Shown here: piece after piece, positions 1 through 11,369 of the stretch
Position numbering within the stretch: position 1 is the stretch's first letter
How the letters are laid out: each line of letters opens with the position of its first letter
Assembly: GCF_001949145.1 (NCBI RefSeq)
Contig: NW_019091580.1
Span: 342,068-364,395, forward strand
DNA length: 22,328 bases
Direction of reading: 5' to 3'
DNA from: Acanthaster planci
Taxonomy: Eukaryota > Echinodermata > Asteroidea > Valvatida > Acanthasteridae
Made by a program: the position numbers and the translations under genes
The notes under the pieces: model-generated
Databases searched by the model: none
Told to the model about the DNA's origin: nothing
Seen by the model: only the letters and a program-made list of their open reading frames with translations

Positions 1-1961
1 AAGGAAGTTTGAATCCAAAGTGTTCACAAGGCAAGCAGAAGAACAAAAACTTCGCACTTCTTTCGAGAATATCTCTCTAACTACAACGAATGTGGATATG
101 AAACTTATATCACTGGATAGAGCAACATGTGAGCAGTCTGAAATGAAAAGTGGCCGAGTTTGGAGCATTTTCAAGTCTATTATGAAGGGATATAGGCAGC
201 AATGTATGCGCGGGAAGTTAGAATCCAAAGTGTACACAAGGCAAGCAGCAGGACAAAAACTTTCGACAAATTCTTTCGACAATATCTCTCTAACTACAAC
301 GAATGTAGAAGTGAAACTTACACCACGGGATGAAGGGACATGTGAACTATTCAAAATGCAAAGATTGCCAGATTTGGACCATTATCAAGTCTTTTAGGGA
401 GGGATATAGCCACCAATGTATGTGCAGGAAGGTTGAATCCAAGGTGTGCACAAGGAACAACCGCTGCCAAATTGAAAGGAGTAGGCAAAAACTTCACACT
501 TCTCTCGAGAATATCTCTCTAACTACAACGAATGTGGATATGAAACTTATATCACTGGATAGAGCAAAATGTGAGCTGTCTGAAATTCAAAGATGGCCGA
601 GTTTGGAGCATTTTCAAGTCTTTTATGGAGGGATATAGGGAGCAATGTATGCACAAGAAGTTAGAATCCAAAGTTTTCACGAGGCAAGCAGCAGGAAAAA
701 AACTGAAAAATTTTTTCGAGAATATCTCTCTAACTTCAGCGAACGTGGATATAAAATCTACACCATTGGATGCAAAAACATGTGAACTATTCACAAATGC
801 AAAGATTGCCAGATTTGGACGTTTATGAAGTCTTTTATGAAGGGATACACTGATTAAAGTATGTGCAGGAAGGTTGAATCCAAGGTGTGCACAAGGAACA
901 ACCGCTGCCAAATTGAAAGCAGTAGGCAAAAACTTCACAGTTCTTTCGAGAATATCTCTCTAACTACAACGAATGTGGATATGAAACTTATATCAGAGAA
1001 TAGAGGAACATGTGAACTATCCAAAAGTTCAAAGGTTGGCGGATTTGGACCATTATCAAGTTTTTTATGGAGGGATATTGGGAGCAATATATGCGGGGGA
1101 AGTTAGAATCCAAAGTGTTCACAAGGCAGGCTGAAGAACAAAAACTTCACACTTCTTTCCAGAATATCTCTCTAACTACAACGAATGCGGATATGAAACT
1201 TATATCACTGGATAGAGCAACATGGGAGCTGTATGAAATTGAAAGATGGCCAAGTTTGGAGTATTTTCTAGTCTATTATGAAGGGATATAGGCAGCAATG
1301 TATGCGCGGGAAGTTAGAATGCAAAGTGTTCACAAGGAACAACCACTACAAAATTAAAAGGAGTAGGCAAAAACTTCACACTTCTCTCAAGAATATCTCT
1401 CTAACTACAACCAATGTGGACATGAAACTTATATCACTGGATAGAGCAACATGTGAGCTGTATGAAATTGAAAGATGGCCGAGTTTGGAGTATTGTCAAG
1501 TCTATTATGAAGGGATATAGGCAGCAATGTCTGAGCACGAAGTTAAAACCCAAAGTGTTCACAAAGGAAGCAGAAGAACAAAAACTTCACCATTCTTTCG
1601 AGAATATCTCTCTAACTTCAGCGAATTTTGGATTTGAAACTTATATCACTGGATAGAATAACATGTGAACTATTCAAAAATGCAAAGATGGCCGGATTTG
1701 GACTATTATCAGGTCTTTTATCGAGGGATATAGGGAGCAATGTATGCGCGGGAAGTTAGAATCCAAAGTGTTCACAAGGCAAGCAGCAGGACAAAATCTT
1801 AACAATTCTTTCGAGAATATCTCTCCAACTACAACGAATGTGGATGTGAAACTTATACCACTGGATGGAATAACATGTGAACTATTTAAAAATGCAAAGA
1901 TTGCCGGACTTGGACCATTATCAAGACTTTTATGGAGGGATATACTGAGCAATGTATGTGC

Positions 1962-1962
1962 N
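1962..1962. other. Single ambiguous base, possible assembly join
   Basis: A lone N sits inside a satellite monomer, directly before AAGGAAGTTTGAATCCAA. The same sequence begins the window at position 1: for about 90 bases the two stretches differ by roughly one base. A join between contigs inside a collapsed tandem array would explain this, so the copy number of the array should not be trusted. Confidence 0.6.
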
Positions 1963-2706
1963 AAGGAAGTTTGAATCCAAGGTGTTCACAAGGCAAGCAG
2001 AAGAACAAAAACTTCGCACTTCTTTCGAGAATATCTCTCTAACTACAACGACTGTGGATGTGAAACTTATACCACTGGATGGTGGGACATGTGAACTATT
2101 CACAAATGCAAAGATTGCCAGGTTTGGACCATTATCAAGTCTTTTATGGAGGGATATAGGGAGCAATGTATGTGCAGGAAGGTTGAATCCAAGGTGTGCA
2201 AAAGGAAAAACCGCTACAAAATTGAAAGGAGTAGGCAAAAACTTCACACTTCTCTCGAGAATATCTCTCTAACTACAACGAATGTGGATATGAAACTTAT
2301 ATCACTGGATAGAATAACATGTGAAACATTTAAAAATCCAAAGATTGCTGGATTTAAACCATTATCAAGACTTTTTAATGGGGGGATATACTGAGCAATG
2401 TATGCGCAGGAAGGCTGAATCCAAGGTGTGCACAAGGAACAACCGCTGCCAAATTGAAAGGAGTAGGCAAAAACTTCTAACTTCTTTCGAGAATATCTCT
2501 CTAACTACAACGAATGTGGATATGAAACTTATATTACAGGATAGAGGAAAATGTGAACTATTCAAAAGTTTAAAGGTTGCTGGATTTGGAGCATTATCGA
2601 GTCTTTTATTGAGGAATATACGGAGCAATATATGTGAAGGAAGTTTGAATCCAAGGTGTTCACAAGGTAAGCAGCAGGACAAAAACTTCACACTTCTCTC
2701 TAGAAT

Positions 2707-3019
2707 ATCTCTTTAACTACAACGAATGTGGATATGAAACTTACACCATTTGATGGAGGGACATGTGAACGATTCAAAAATGCAAAGATTGCCAGATTTG
2801 GACCATTATCAAGTCTTTTATGGAGGGATATAGGGAGCAATGTATGTGCAGGAAGCTGTCTGAAATGTGAGCTGTCTGAAATTTAAAGATGGCCGAGTTT
2901 GGAGCATTTTCAAGTCTACTATGAAGGGATATAGGCAGCAATGTATGCACGGGAAGTTAGAATCCAAAGTGTTCACAAGGCAAGCAACAGGACAAAAACT
3001 TAACAATTCTTTCGAGAAT
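2707..3019 (+). repeat. Chimeric 313-bp satellite monomer
   Basis: This core-to-core interval is about 100 bp longer than a normal short monomer. The sequence runs normally to GTATGTGCAGGAAG, then jumps back in phase to the GCTGTCTGAAAT segment. That segment occurs twice in quick succession, at 2855-2866 and 2871-2882. The structure is what an out-of-register crossover or slippage between two monomers would leave. Confidence 0.75.
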
Positions 3020-4780
3020 ATCTCTCTAACTACAGCCAGGTGGATGTGAAACTTTTACTACTGGATAGAGGGACATGTGAACCATTCAAAAATGCAAAGA
3101 TTGCCGGATTTGGAGCTTTATCGAGTCTTTTATGGAGGGATATAGGGAGCAATGTATGCGCGGGAAGTAAGAATCCAAAGTGTTCACAAGGCAAGCAGCA
3201 GGACAAAATCTTAACAATTCTTTCGAGAATATCTCTCTAACTACAGCGAAGGTGGATGTGAAACTTATACTACTGGATAGAGGGACATGTGAACCATTCA
3301 AAAATGCAAAGATTGCTGGATTTGGACTATTATCAAGTATTTTATGGAGGGATATAGGGAGCAATGTATGTGCAGGAAGGTTGAATCCAAGGTGTGCAAA
3401 AGGAAAAACCGCTACAAAATTGAAAGGAGTAGGCAAAAACTTCACACTTCTCTCGAGAATATCTCTCTAACTACAACGAATGTGGATATGAAACTTACAC
3501 CATTTGATGGAGGGACATCTGAACGATTAAAAAATGCAAAGATTGCCGGATTTGGACCTTTATAAAGTCTTTTTAGAGGGATATAGGGAGCAATGTATGT
3601 GCAGGAAGGTTGAATCCTAGGTGTGCAAAAGGAAAAACCGTTACAAAATTGAAAGGAGTAGGCAAAAACTTCACACTTCTCTAGAGAATATCTCTCTAAC
3701 TACAACAAATGTGGATATGAAACTTATATCACAGGATAGAGGAAAATGTGAACTATCCAAAAGTTTAAAGGTTGCTGGATTTGGAGCATTATCGAGTCTT
3801 TTATTAAGGAATATACGGAGCAATATATGTGAAGGAAGTTTGAATCCAAGGTGTTCACAAGGTAAGCAGCAGGACAAAAACTTCACACTTCTCTGTAGAA
3901 TATCTCTCTAACTACAACGAATGTGGATACGAAACTTATATCACTGGATAGAATAACATGTGAAACATTCAAAAATGCAAAGATTGCCGGATTTGGACCA
4001 TTATCGAGTCTGTTATGGAGGGATATACGGAGCAATGTATGTGCAGGAAGTTTGAATCCAAGATGTGTACAATGAACAACCGCTGCCAAATTGAAAGGAG
4101 TAGGCAAAAACTCCACACTTCTTTCGAGAATATCTCTCTAACTACAATAAATGTGGATATGAGACTGATATCACTGGATAGAGGAACATGTGAGCTGTCT
4201 GAAAATGCAAAGATTGCCGAATTTGGAGCATTTTCAAGTCTATTATGAAGGGATATAAGGAGCAACATGTGAACTGTCCGATTATGCAAAGACTACCGGA
4301 TTTGGAACATTTTCAGGTCTTTTATGAAGGGATATAGGGAGTATGTATGTATGTGCGGTAAATTTGAATCCAAGGTGTGCACAAGGGACAACTGCTGCAA
4401 AATTTCAAGCAGACTTCTTTCGCTGATAACTAACTACAGTAAATGTGGACATGAAACTTTCTAACCGCAGCAAGAATGGATATGAAACTTACCTTAGTGG
4501 ATAGAGGAAAGCGTGAAGTTTCCCATGTTATTGCCAGGTGTGGACCATTTGCAGGTTATTCATGAAGGAATACAGGGAGCAAGTTCTGCGTGAGAAGAGG
4601 ACCAGTAAGGTTGAGATTTTATTTTGGTAGTAGAGGAAAAATTCTTCACTACTTCCACAGATGGTTCCCGAACTACAACAAATATGAATGTGAAACTTCA
4701 ACGGTTGGAGTACAATTTGCCATTTCCGATGCCAACTTGATTGGCAAGTTTGGACAATTATCAGACCTTTTTTAAAGACC

Positions 4781-5914
4781 AACTGTTTTAAAAATTTTAA
4801 AAATAAACTATATTGTGTTTAGTGTGTAATTGTGTAAGAAATCATATAACCATATATCTGTATCGTGTTTTGTAATCCGTATTGCGTTTTGTAATTTTGC
4901 CAAAACTTATAAAACAGGTGTCTTAGAGGTTTCAGGAAAAATCCCCCAAATCTGACCACTGGCGGCGCTGTTCAGAAGCGGAGTATTTATGATGTAATAC
5001 CAGAGCCTGAAACTGGTATCCGTGGTACGACTGGCTACGCTACAAACGTATATGTACATGACCATGGCGCTACAGTGTGTGCGCACCGAGTGCACCGCGT
5101 ACAGGGAGCGTAATTTTTTTCCCCTCGGAGAGTTAGGGGCAATTATGTGGACACGTTGAAACTTAAGTGATAAGATAAATGCCGGGCTTTACATCATTAT
5201 AAAAACATATTCCAACCAACGAATTCCTCACCAAAAAAATTAATACATACAGACTCACATCCTCGGCTTGTGTAACGTACATGTACGACGCTCTTCTAAC
5301 AGAGCTACCAAGCAAGTCAGCCAGAAAAGCAATTTGTTGTGTCTTATACTTAAAAGTTTGTGTACCCTATTTATGATAATTGTCCCCAACGTTCCTACAA
5401 AAAACGCATTCTCAACGATTAAGATACTCCCATTTTATGATGATTACCTCTAACCTTCCTAGGAAAAATTAAGCTACCGGGGAACGACCTGTGTGCGGGA
5501 TCTACTCTGCGGCATTCTCTTTTCCCATGAGAAGTTTGTGCTCCTTCAGCCATTTTATTTTCCAGAAAGCCCGGGACGACAAGTAATCTTCAAGTTCGTG
5601 CTGTCGTCCGCGGCTACGTGTGCTATGCTTGCACGCATTGTGGTATTTCCTCTCCTCAGAAATACTGCATGAATCAATATTAGTTAGATGCTTAATGGGC
5701 CGCGAAAAGAAGTCCATTTTACCGGACTGGAATCGCAGGAAAAAATGGGGGAAAAACTGTGTTTTGTTAATACAAAAACCGAGTATTGCAAGGGAGATAT
5801 AGCTATGTGCCAGTTTTATTACCTATAAATTATAGATTACTTGGCTCTTCAGAATATGATTCAATATGAGGGAAATTAGCAGTGTGGGGGTTGGTCTGTA
5901 AACTCGAAAGAAGG
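4781..5914. other. Unique intergenic stretch, no gene supported
   Basis: The stretch begins with AT-rich sequence containing several TGTGTAATTGTG and TTTTGTAAT-like motifs just beyond the satellite edge. A moderately GC-rich patch follows around 4960-5110. Reading frames are short (at most about 70 codons) and have no recognisable domains. No convincing exon with both splice sites, RNA gene or terminal repeat is visible. Confidence 0.5.
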
Positions 5915-6945
5915 GAGCAGTCCTTGCTCGGGAAGAAACCAGCAAGGCGTGAACAAAGCGAGAATTGCAAAAAAAGCCCAAGAACGAACTGGGTATTAAC
6001 TCTTTCGCAATTTTTCTGCCTAGAGCAAATTTGGTTGAGTTACACCAGTGGAAAGGGAGGCCTCGGAAATAGCCACATTTCGACTGTTTTCAGATTTTTA
6101 TGCCGCAGAGTGGGAGCCATCTTTGCGCATCGAAGAGCCAGGTGTGAACAGAGGCAGGACTATGACAAAATACGGAGCAGAAGGGCAACACCTTTTGAAT
6201 TCTTTGACAGATATTTCGCTAACTTCAAAATATATTATTATGAACTTACACTAGTGGATAGAGGTGCATGTGACCTTTTTGGTTTTAGAAAATTCTCAGG
6301 TTTTTTATTTGGAATATATGGGGAACCATTTTTAACCTCGTAGTACGTGGACAAGGGCAGATTGCACACAAATATTGAGCAGTACAGGGCAAAAGGTCTT
6401 GCCTTTTTGCCTTGCCTTTGGTATTTCCCTAACTACAGCAAATATAGATACGAAACTTCCACCTGTGTATTAAGAAACGTGCTCTTTTCAATGCCACCAA
6501 GTCTGAAAGGTTTTGACAATCGACAGAGATTTTGATGCGGGAATACATGGAGCCATCTGTGTGTGGCCCAGAAGTTGTTGATAAAAGCAGAATTCAACCA
6601 AAAAAGAAATTGGTAGGGCAATTACTCTTGACATCTTTCGCAGATGTTTTCCAAATAGCAGCAGATATGGATTTGAAACTTACATCAATGGATGGAAAAC
6701 AATGTGCCCTTTCGGAAACCACCACGATTGCAAGCGTTAGAGAATTTTCAGGCTTTTTAAGCTCGCAAATGGGGACCCGTCTTTACGCGAAAAGAGGTAG
6801 AGCGGCCGGTGGAAAGGGGGAGAATTACACACAAATACCAATTAGTATAAAACTTTTGCCTTCTTTAGCAGATATTTCTGATTACAGGCATGCACAATCT
6901 ATCGTTGTTATAGACAGTGAACCTTTATTGGTCGCTGGTTGATCA
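5915..6945 (+). repeat. Old, diverged block of the same satellite
   Basis: About four to five degenerate monomers can be recognised by ordered landmarks also found in the young array: AACTACAGCAAATAT-like core, GATATGGATTTGAAACTTACA, a GTGGATAGAGG-like segment, a TGTGCCCTTTCGGAAACC-like segment, and TTTTCAGGCTTTTTA followed by a GGGAATACATGG-like segment. Monomers also carry an AGAGGTAGAG...GGGAGAATT-like stretch that is degraded in the young array. The open frame at 6532-6942 (136 codons) lies entirely inside these repeats and is taken as fortuitous. Edges are approximate because divergence is high. Confidence 0.8.
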
Positions 6946-7133
6946 CGTGGTATGCTGTACGTGCGTATCATTCGTGCATTGCGCGCACTGGCGATGTTGC
7001 CTGGCCACCAAAAATGATGGACAACGGTGATCTTTCCCCAAGTTTATGTGTCGTGTTTTTTGCGTTGTAACTGTGTAATCTTGGGTATGAGGTGGATATT
7101 CGCGGTAGTACTATGAGCCAGTTATTGTAGGAG

Positions 7134-7137
7134 ATAT
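7134..7137. repeat. Left ATAT target-site duplication
   Basis: ATAT directly abuts the left terminal inverted repeat, and an identical ATAT follows the right one. Because ATAT is palindromic, one or more of these bases could instead belong to the inverted repeat, so the duplication may be 2 to 4 bp long. Confidence 0.65.
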
Positions 7138-7169
7138 CGTTGGTTGCACCACGAAGTGGCCTATCTCAT
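7138..7169 (+). repeat. Left terminal inverted repeat
   Basis: It begins CGTTGGTTGCACCACGAAGT and continues GGCCTATCTCAT. It matches the reverse complement of 13625-13656 at 28 of 32 positions, and all four differences are transitions. Confidence 0.92.
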
Positions 7170-8321
7170 ATTTTATTGTATCGAGAAAAATGCGTCCAAA
7201 TTTCTGATTTGTTTGTCGTAATAATTTCTCATTAAAATGTCAAAAACGCTGGGCCAGTGTATACTGCATATTAAAGAAGGATGGCCAACGAGTACTTTAA
7301 TTTTTTGAATGAAAATTTGGTTTATTTAAGCTGGAAATAAAATAAAAACTTCATGTCTTTTCGTGAAATTGCACATCTCATATTTCCATAAAACAACGCA
7401 TGACCCATTCCGATGTGTTACTTCGTGAAACTGCGAGTGTGAATTCTCGATAAATTTTTGTGACGTTTGTGTTTTTGCGCCGTTTGTGTTTTTCCGCATG
7501 CGTAGTTTGTTTTATTACATTCGTTTACTATTAGTGGACGCTCTTCAGATCTTTGTACTAAGTTTTAAAGTTTATTTCCAAATTTGTCTTGGTTGGATAA
7601 ATTCTAACTGGAATTTTAATGGGCTGTGTATGATGAGAGTGCTTTACTCTAGTTTGATTTTGACACATTTTTGGTTGTGTTTTATTTTGCTGAATTACAT
7701 TTTCATTAGGTTTAGCCTGCTATTAATTCCAGTTTCTGTCCGAAAAGATCTGATGGTGTGGGGGGATGTAACTACTAACAAACATTATTGCACAGCTGAG
7801 ACAAATTATTTTTCAAATTACTGTCTTCCTCCACTAACGACCCAAATTATAAATTTTATCAAAGCACACACAAAGTTACATTAACTTGAGAAACGAATTT
7901 TGTAGACCTGCCCATTTTTTCTAGTGCTTATTTTAATTCTAGACAGTTAAAAATTACACATGAATCAACTTTGAAGTTGATAATTAAAATAAAGTACAAA
8001 ACGAAAGACGGTTATCCTCCAAAAATTCATTACACATTAGTTGTTTAATAACAAGGCAGTTTTAACCAGTGAAATTCATTTCAGCCCATTCAATTTAGGT
8101 ATCATAAACAGCATAAAAGACTGTTTTTTAATAGTGAAAACAGCCAACTTAGTCTTCTTAATCACTAAATTATGGCAATTCATTATTCTTCAGGTATAAC
8201 ATTTTTGGATTCATCCACGCAACTTCTAAGACATTAAGAACGAATCAAAACATAGCCTTTTTACATGAACATGTACCAGACCCATACATGATGTCTACAA
8301 GAACACACTGCTGTTTTTCAA
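7170..8321. other. Transposon 3' flank, AT-rich
   Basis: This lies between the left TIR and the end of the transposase gene and probably holds its 3' UTR. Several TTTATT strings on the plus strand would read AATAAA on the gene's strand. Partial copies of the terminal motif occur at 7357-7380 (TCGTGAAATTGCACATCTCA) and 7418-7430 (TTACTTCGTGAAA). A T-rich plus-strand frame at 7486-7884 is hydrophobic and has no recognisable domain; it is not accepted as a gene. Confidence 0.55.
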
Positions 8322-10102
8322 TTAATGTGGCAAATTCCTGTAGAAGGCAATATGGTTCTGGTGGCTGATTACTGGAGTGGGCCCTGAACACAGAGTCATT
8401 AGGTCATTGTATTTACCTTCAGAGAGTTTAGGTGGTGCTTTGGCATATGCCTCAGGTGGGAAAAACAAAGGCTCCGCAAGTGGTCGTCTTAAGTCGTCTT
8501 CAATGTCCATCGTATCAAAGGTGTTTTCCAAGTGCGAGCATTTGATCATGATCTTTTTTGGCAGATTTTTACACACTCACACTTGCATTACCTTTTTCCA
8601 GTCAGCAGGTTGCCCCTGCAACTCTCAGAATATGCATTTTCTTCCCTAACTTCTCCCAATCATGTATATCGCTACTTTGCACATCTGTGACATGGTAGTG
8701 TTCAGGGAACTTTCTAGCAGCTTGGATTAGAGTAGCTATTTGGCAAGGAAGAAAAACATCCCAAGTGCCTCTTAAGCATCGCTCAATTGTACTATGGACA
8801 GCGTCCCCCTCACTTTGGCCATGGTTGGTCTCAAAAAAGTACAAAGTCACCTGTCTCACAGACGAAGAATTTGCCACGAAGTAAAGTAACATGGCTGGCA
8901 AAATGAAGTTTTTATTTTGCCCTATGCATCCATTGCTAAACAGGGCGACCTCCTCTTTCCCTTGAAGGTCTAAGATGGACAGATATTGGTACAGATTAGA
9001 AGCAATTTCATTAGCTCCTCGCTTAGCAATTCCCTTATGATGAAGGTAACAGTATCCTGCTTTACTGCTCAATTCATATACTGTAAAATTGTAGCAGGCT
9101 AGTCTATAGAAGAGTGCCCCCTTCCAGACTTTGGCAAGTATATTACTTGCTGAAGATCATATACCAATGCTTGGAACTTATCTGGGTTTGCAGTAGCTTG
9201 TTTTTTCTTTTCACTTTTTATCTCACGGACGGCACATTTTTCTTACATGTGCCTCTCGTATTGGCTGTTAAGCACATCTCGCTCTGGTTCACGTCCTTTG
9301 TGATAACTTTCACATATTCCGCACAGGTCTTTTTTGGCTCATGAAATCTGAGCTTCAAGTTCCGAAGCACCTTTCCATAAAAACTTCTGGAAGCTTTTCT
9401 CTGGGGGTGCTCTGTCACATACAAATCATACATTTTATTAACGTTTAAATCTGAGGATAGGTACTGAAAGGAGGAACTGGCACGACAGTAGCGTGACTCT
9501 GTTTTTGGAAACCGCTGTATGTGTCTCTCAACTTCATCTCTTAGTTATTTGTCTTTCAGTTTTGTCTGCCTGCCCCCTCGTCTTTCTTTTCCCACCGTGG
9601 AACACTGGCCAAGCTTTTTCACAACTGTTCTAACCTGTCGGTCAGAAATTCCTAATGTGTTAAGGAACATCAGTTTGCAAACCTTGCACTTACTGTCAGC
9701 TTTAGGCAAGTAAAAACGTGTAAATCTCTTCTTATGTGTGCTTTCTTTTGGAGATTCTACTTTTATATGTCTTGCAATCCACTCTCTCTGAGCTTGAAGT
9801 AGAAGAAAAACTGTCACATCTTTCATCTATTCTGGGAAGCAGATCTTCCACAGTCTCACTGTTGGCATATTACACATTGGTACAAGCTTTAATTCCAGCA
9901 TGACCCTCAAATATGTCAAAGAGCAAATTATGTGTTGCACGTGAATCTGAGTTTACAAAATGTTCAAAACATACAAGACAGTGACAAATGGAGCAAGCAG
10001 CAAAAATTTCCTTGTGACAACTAAAATTGGAGCAAGTCTGTACTCTACCATTGTCTTGAACTGCTGTGTTGTCTGCACTGCTTGATACTGCACCCATCAG
10101 AC
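8322..10102 (-). pseudogene. Exon 6: Cys-rich module and broken DDE-like transposase core
   Basis: The acceptor is GTTTCCTTCTTGCAG. The first 77 codons are open and contain CSNFSCHKEIFAACSICHC followed by LVCFEHF, a probable zinc-binding cluster. After TAA 9872-9870, conserved pieces appear in order: WIARHIKVE and KVCKLMFLNTLGIS (about 9826-9660); RDEVERHIQRFPKTES and RYCRASSS (about 9540-9470); MYDLY and LRFHEPKKTC (9433-9320); DLQQVIYLPKSG and GALFYRLACYNF (about 9160-9085); RGANEIASNLYQYL; LFSNGCIGQNKN (8932-8934 is the Asn codon); FFETNHGQSEGDAVHSTIER; and a C-terminal LENTFDTMDIEDD...FYRNLP ending at the stop at 8322. Relatives usually have Asp in place of the Asn. All four in-frame stops are one C-to-T change from CAA or CGA. 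Confidence 0.85.
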
Positions 10103-10335
10103 CTGCAAGAAGGAAACACAAACATAAACAGCACAGTTATAAAATAGCAGAGCACGAAACATATAATCTAAAACTAAAGATACAGTTGTATTCAGATTAC
10201 ACTATCTTCTCTCTTCAATGTTTTATAAAAAAACCTCCTCATCAGTGAATCGTATCAAAAATTGTTCCAGATTTAAATAAAATTGATTTGTTGGAAAACT
10301 AAAAAAAAAAGCCTTTATACAACTTAAACATGTAC

Positions 10336-10803
10336 CATTAGGACTGCAATGGGCGTTGATTATGCCAGGAGAAGTACATGTTGAACCACTGGAGCTGGCT
10401 GGAGCACCTTCAGTAAGAAATGAACTGTTGCTGCCTAGCACAACCTCCGAAGCCGAAATGCTGCAATTAGCCGTATCATCTGGGGTATATGAAGAGCTGC
10501 TGCAGCTTTCAGCAGGTTTTCGATGGGGGTTGCTAATTGGAGCTGCATCAACTGGTGAGACTGTTCGACTGCTGTGTCCAGGTGTAGCCTCAGGTATGTT
10601 GTCCTCCAAAGTAGTAGCAGTAGCAAGGACACTGTTGCTGACTACACATTCTGAAGATCCACTACTGCAGGGGGCTGGAGTTGTTGAAATTGAAGTTGCA
10701 TCTTCTGGAGTGCAAGAAGATTCACTGCATCTCGCTGCAGCTTCTGGTCTTGGACTGTTGCAAGGGGCTGGAGTATGAGGACTGAAACATGAGGCCGCAA
10801 CCT
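10336..10803 (-). CDS. Exon 5: Ser/Thr/Pro-rich disordered region
   Basis: 468 nt, 156 codons, without a stop. The acceptor is GGTGCTCCAG and the donor is AATG/GTACAT, which joins exon 6 as a split Gly codon. The composition is dominated by Ser, Thr, Pro and Ala with scattered Cys. Degenerate repeats of TPAPC(N/S)S and S-C-T-P-(E/D)-D are visible (TPAPCNSP, TPAPCSSG, SCTPEDATS, SYTPDDTANCS). At DNA level the repeated unit is CTCCAGCCCC plus TGCA. It is most likely an unstructured spacer between the N-terminal module and the Cys-rich region. An opposite-strand open frame over the same stretch is a compositional shadow. Confidence 0.75.
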
Positions 10804-11036
10804 CTGGAGCACCGAAAGAAATTCACAAAAGAGTAAAATACTTGTTTTGAGTCAATGAAAGTGACTGGCACCAATACACACAGGCAGAAGAAAGGGGGAA
10901 ATTTAAACCTGAAATCATACACCTAACATGCAGTCAAATGACTTTTTGCTGAAGAAAAAAAATTGTGTAGAGTTTAAGCAGCGTGTGTCCTCATAACATA
11001 CACTCCAAAATTACAAGAATTCTATTCAAGGATTAC

Positions 11037-11105
11037 CTGTTTCCATTAAAAATCGGGGAGATAGATTTCCATTTGTACACGTAGTTGCCAAATAGCAGCC
11101 AGTGC
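11037..11105 (-). CDS. Exon 4: small linker exon
   Basis: 69 nt between acceptor TAATTTTCAG and donor AACAG/GTAATC. In phase with both neighbours it encodes TGCYLATTCTNGNLSPRFLM plus flanking residues. No domain is recognisable. Support comes from the two splice sites, the open frame and the correct phase on both sides. Confidence 0.65.
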
Positions 11106-11294
11106 CTGAAAATTAATTTATAATTTACTCATATAAGAAACTCAATTGTTATATTGGATAACAGCATCTCAAGTAGTATTCAATTTCTGCCATGCTGCTC
11201 TATTATGAATAAGAGCTCTAAACGATGTTGCGAATAATACCAGAACAGGTAAAAAGTGTTCAAATTAAGTAAAATACACCATGACACAACTTAC

Positions 11295-11369
11295 TCTTTG
11301 TTGTACTCAGCCGTGTACTTATGGGTACATCATCTGAGTCTGTGCTGTCACTGGTGTCCTCGTCATTTT
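11295..11369 (-). CDS. Exon 3: acidic linker
   Basis: 75 nt between acceptor ACATGATTTCAG and donor AAAGA/GTAAGT. Joined in phase 1 to exon 2, it reads ENDEDTSDSTDSDDVPIST and then RLSTTK. Runs of Asp, Glu, Ser and Thr suggest an unstructured acidic linker with possible casein-kinase-2-type phosphorylation sites. Its length is a multiple of three and both boundaries are phase 1, so it could be skipped without a frameshift. Confidence 0.72.

Larger units (their letters stand above)
1..4780 (+). repeat. Tandem satellite array with 212- and 230-bp monomers
   Basis: About 19 head-to-tail copies can be counted using the shared core ATCTCTCTAACTACAACGAA. Core starts fall at 71, 283, 513, 723, 953, 1166, 1395, 1606, 1819, 2033, 2263, 2495, 2707, 3020, 3231, 3461, 3690, 3902 and 4132. 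Spacings are 210-214 or 229-232 bp, with one exception of 313 bp. Short monomers carry GGCAAGCAGAAGAACAAAAA or a GCAGGAC variant. Long monomers carry AACAACCGCTGCCAAATTGA followed by AAGGAGTAGGC. Copies from about 4260 rightwards become progressively degenerate, and the last recognisable one ends near 4780. Both monomer lengths leave remainder 2 when divided by 3, so the open frames that cross units change frame at every unit. This argues against a repeat protein. The left end lies outside the window. Confidence 0.95.

Noticed and set aside
1-4300. Many overlapping 60-130-codon open frames on both strands with repeated motifs such as FENISLTTTNVDMKL
   Set aside because: They track the satellite monomer. 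Both monomer lengths are 2 modulo 3, so the frame changes every unit; frames stop after about one unit, lack a shared start, and are equally open on the opposite strand.
1-4300. CRISPR-like array of regularly spaced repeats
   Set aside because: The whole 212/230-bp monomer is repeated without unique spacers, and the context is eukaryotic.
6532-6942. 136-codon open frame
   Set aside because: Lies wholly within degraded satellite monomers and has no independent evidence.
7486-7884. 132-codon hydrophobic plus-strand frame inside the transposon
   Set aside because: T-rich composition accounts for the run of Leu/Phe/Ile; no family motif, no splice or promoter signals, and it opposes the transposase transcript.
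8602-9072. Intact transposase catalytic domain
   Set aside because: The frame begins after a frameshift, lacks an ATG, has Asn in place of the expected catalytic Asp and ends at another frameshift near 8620; it is one fragment of the broken last exon.
10356-10778. 140-codon plus-strand frame
   Set aside because: It is the antisense shadow of the Ser/Thr/Pro-rich exon, which has matching splice sites and phase on the minus strand.
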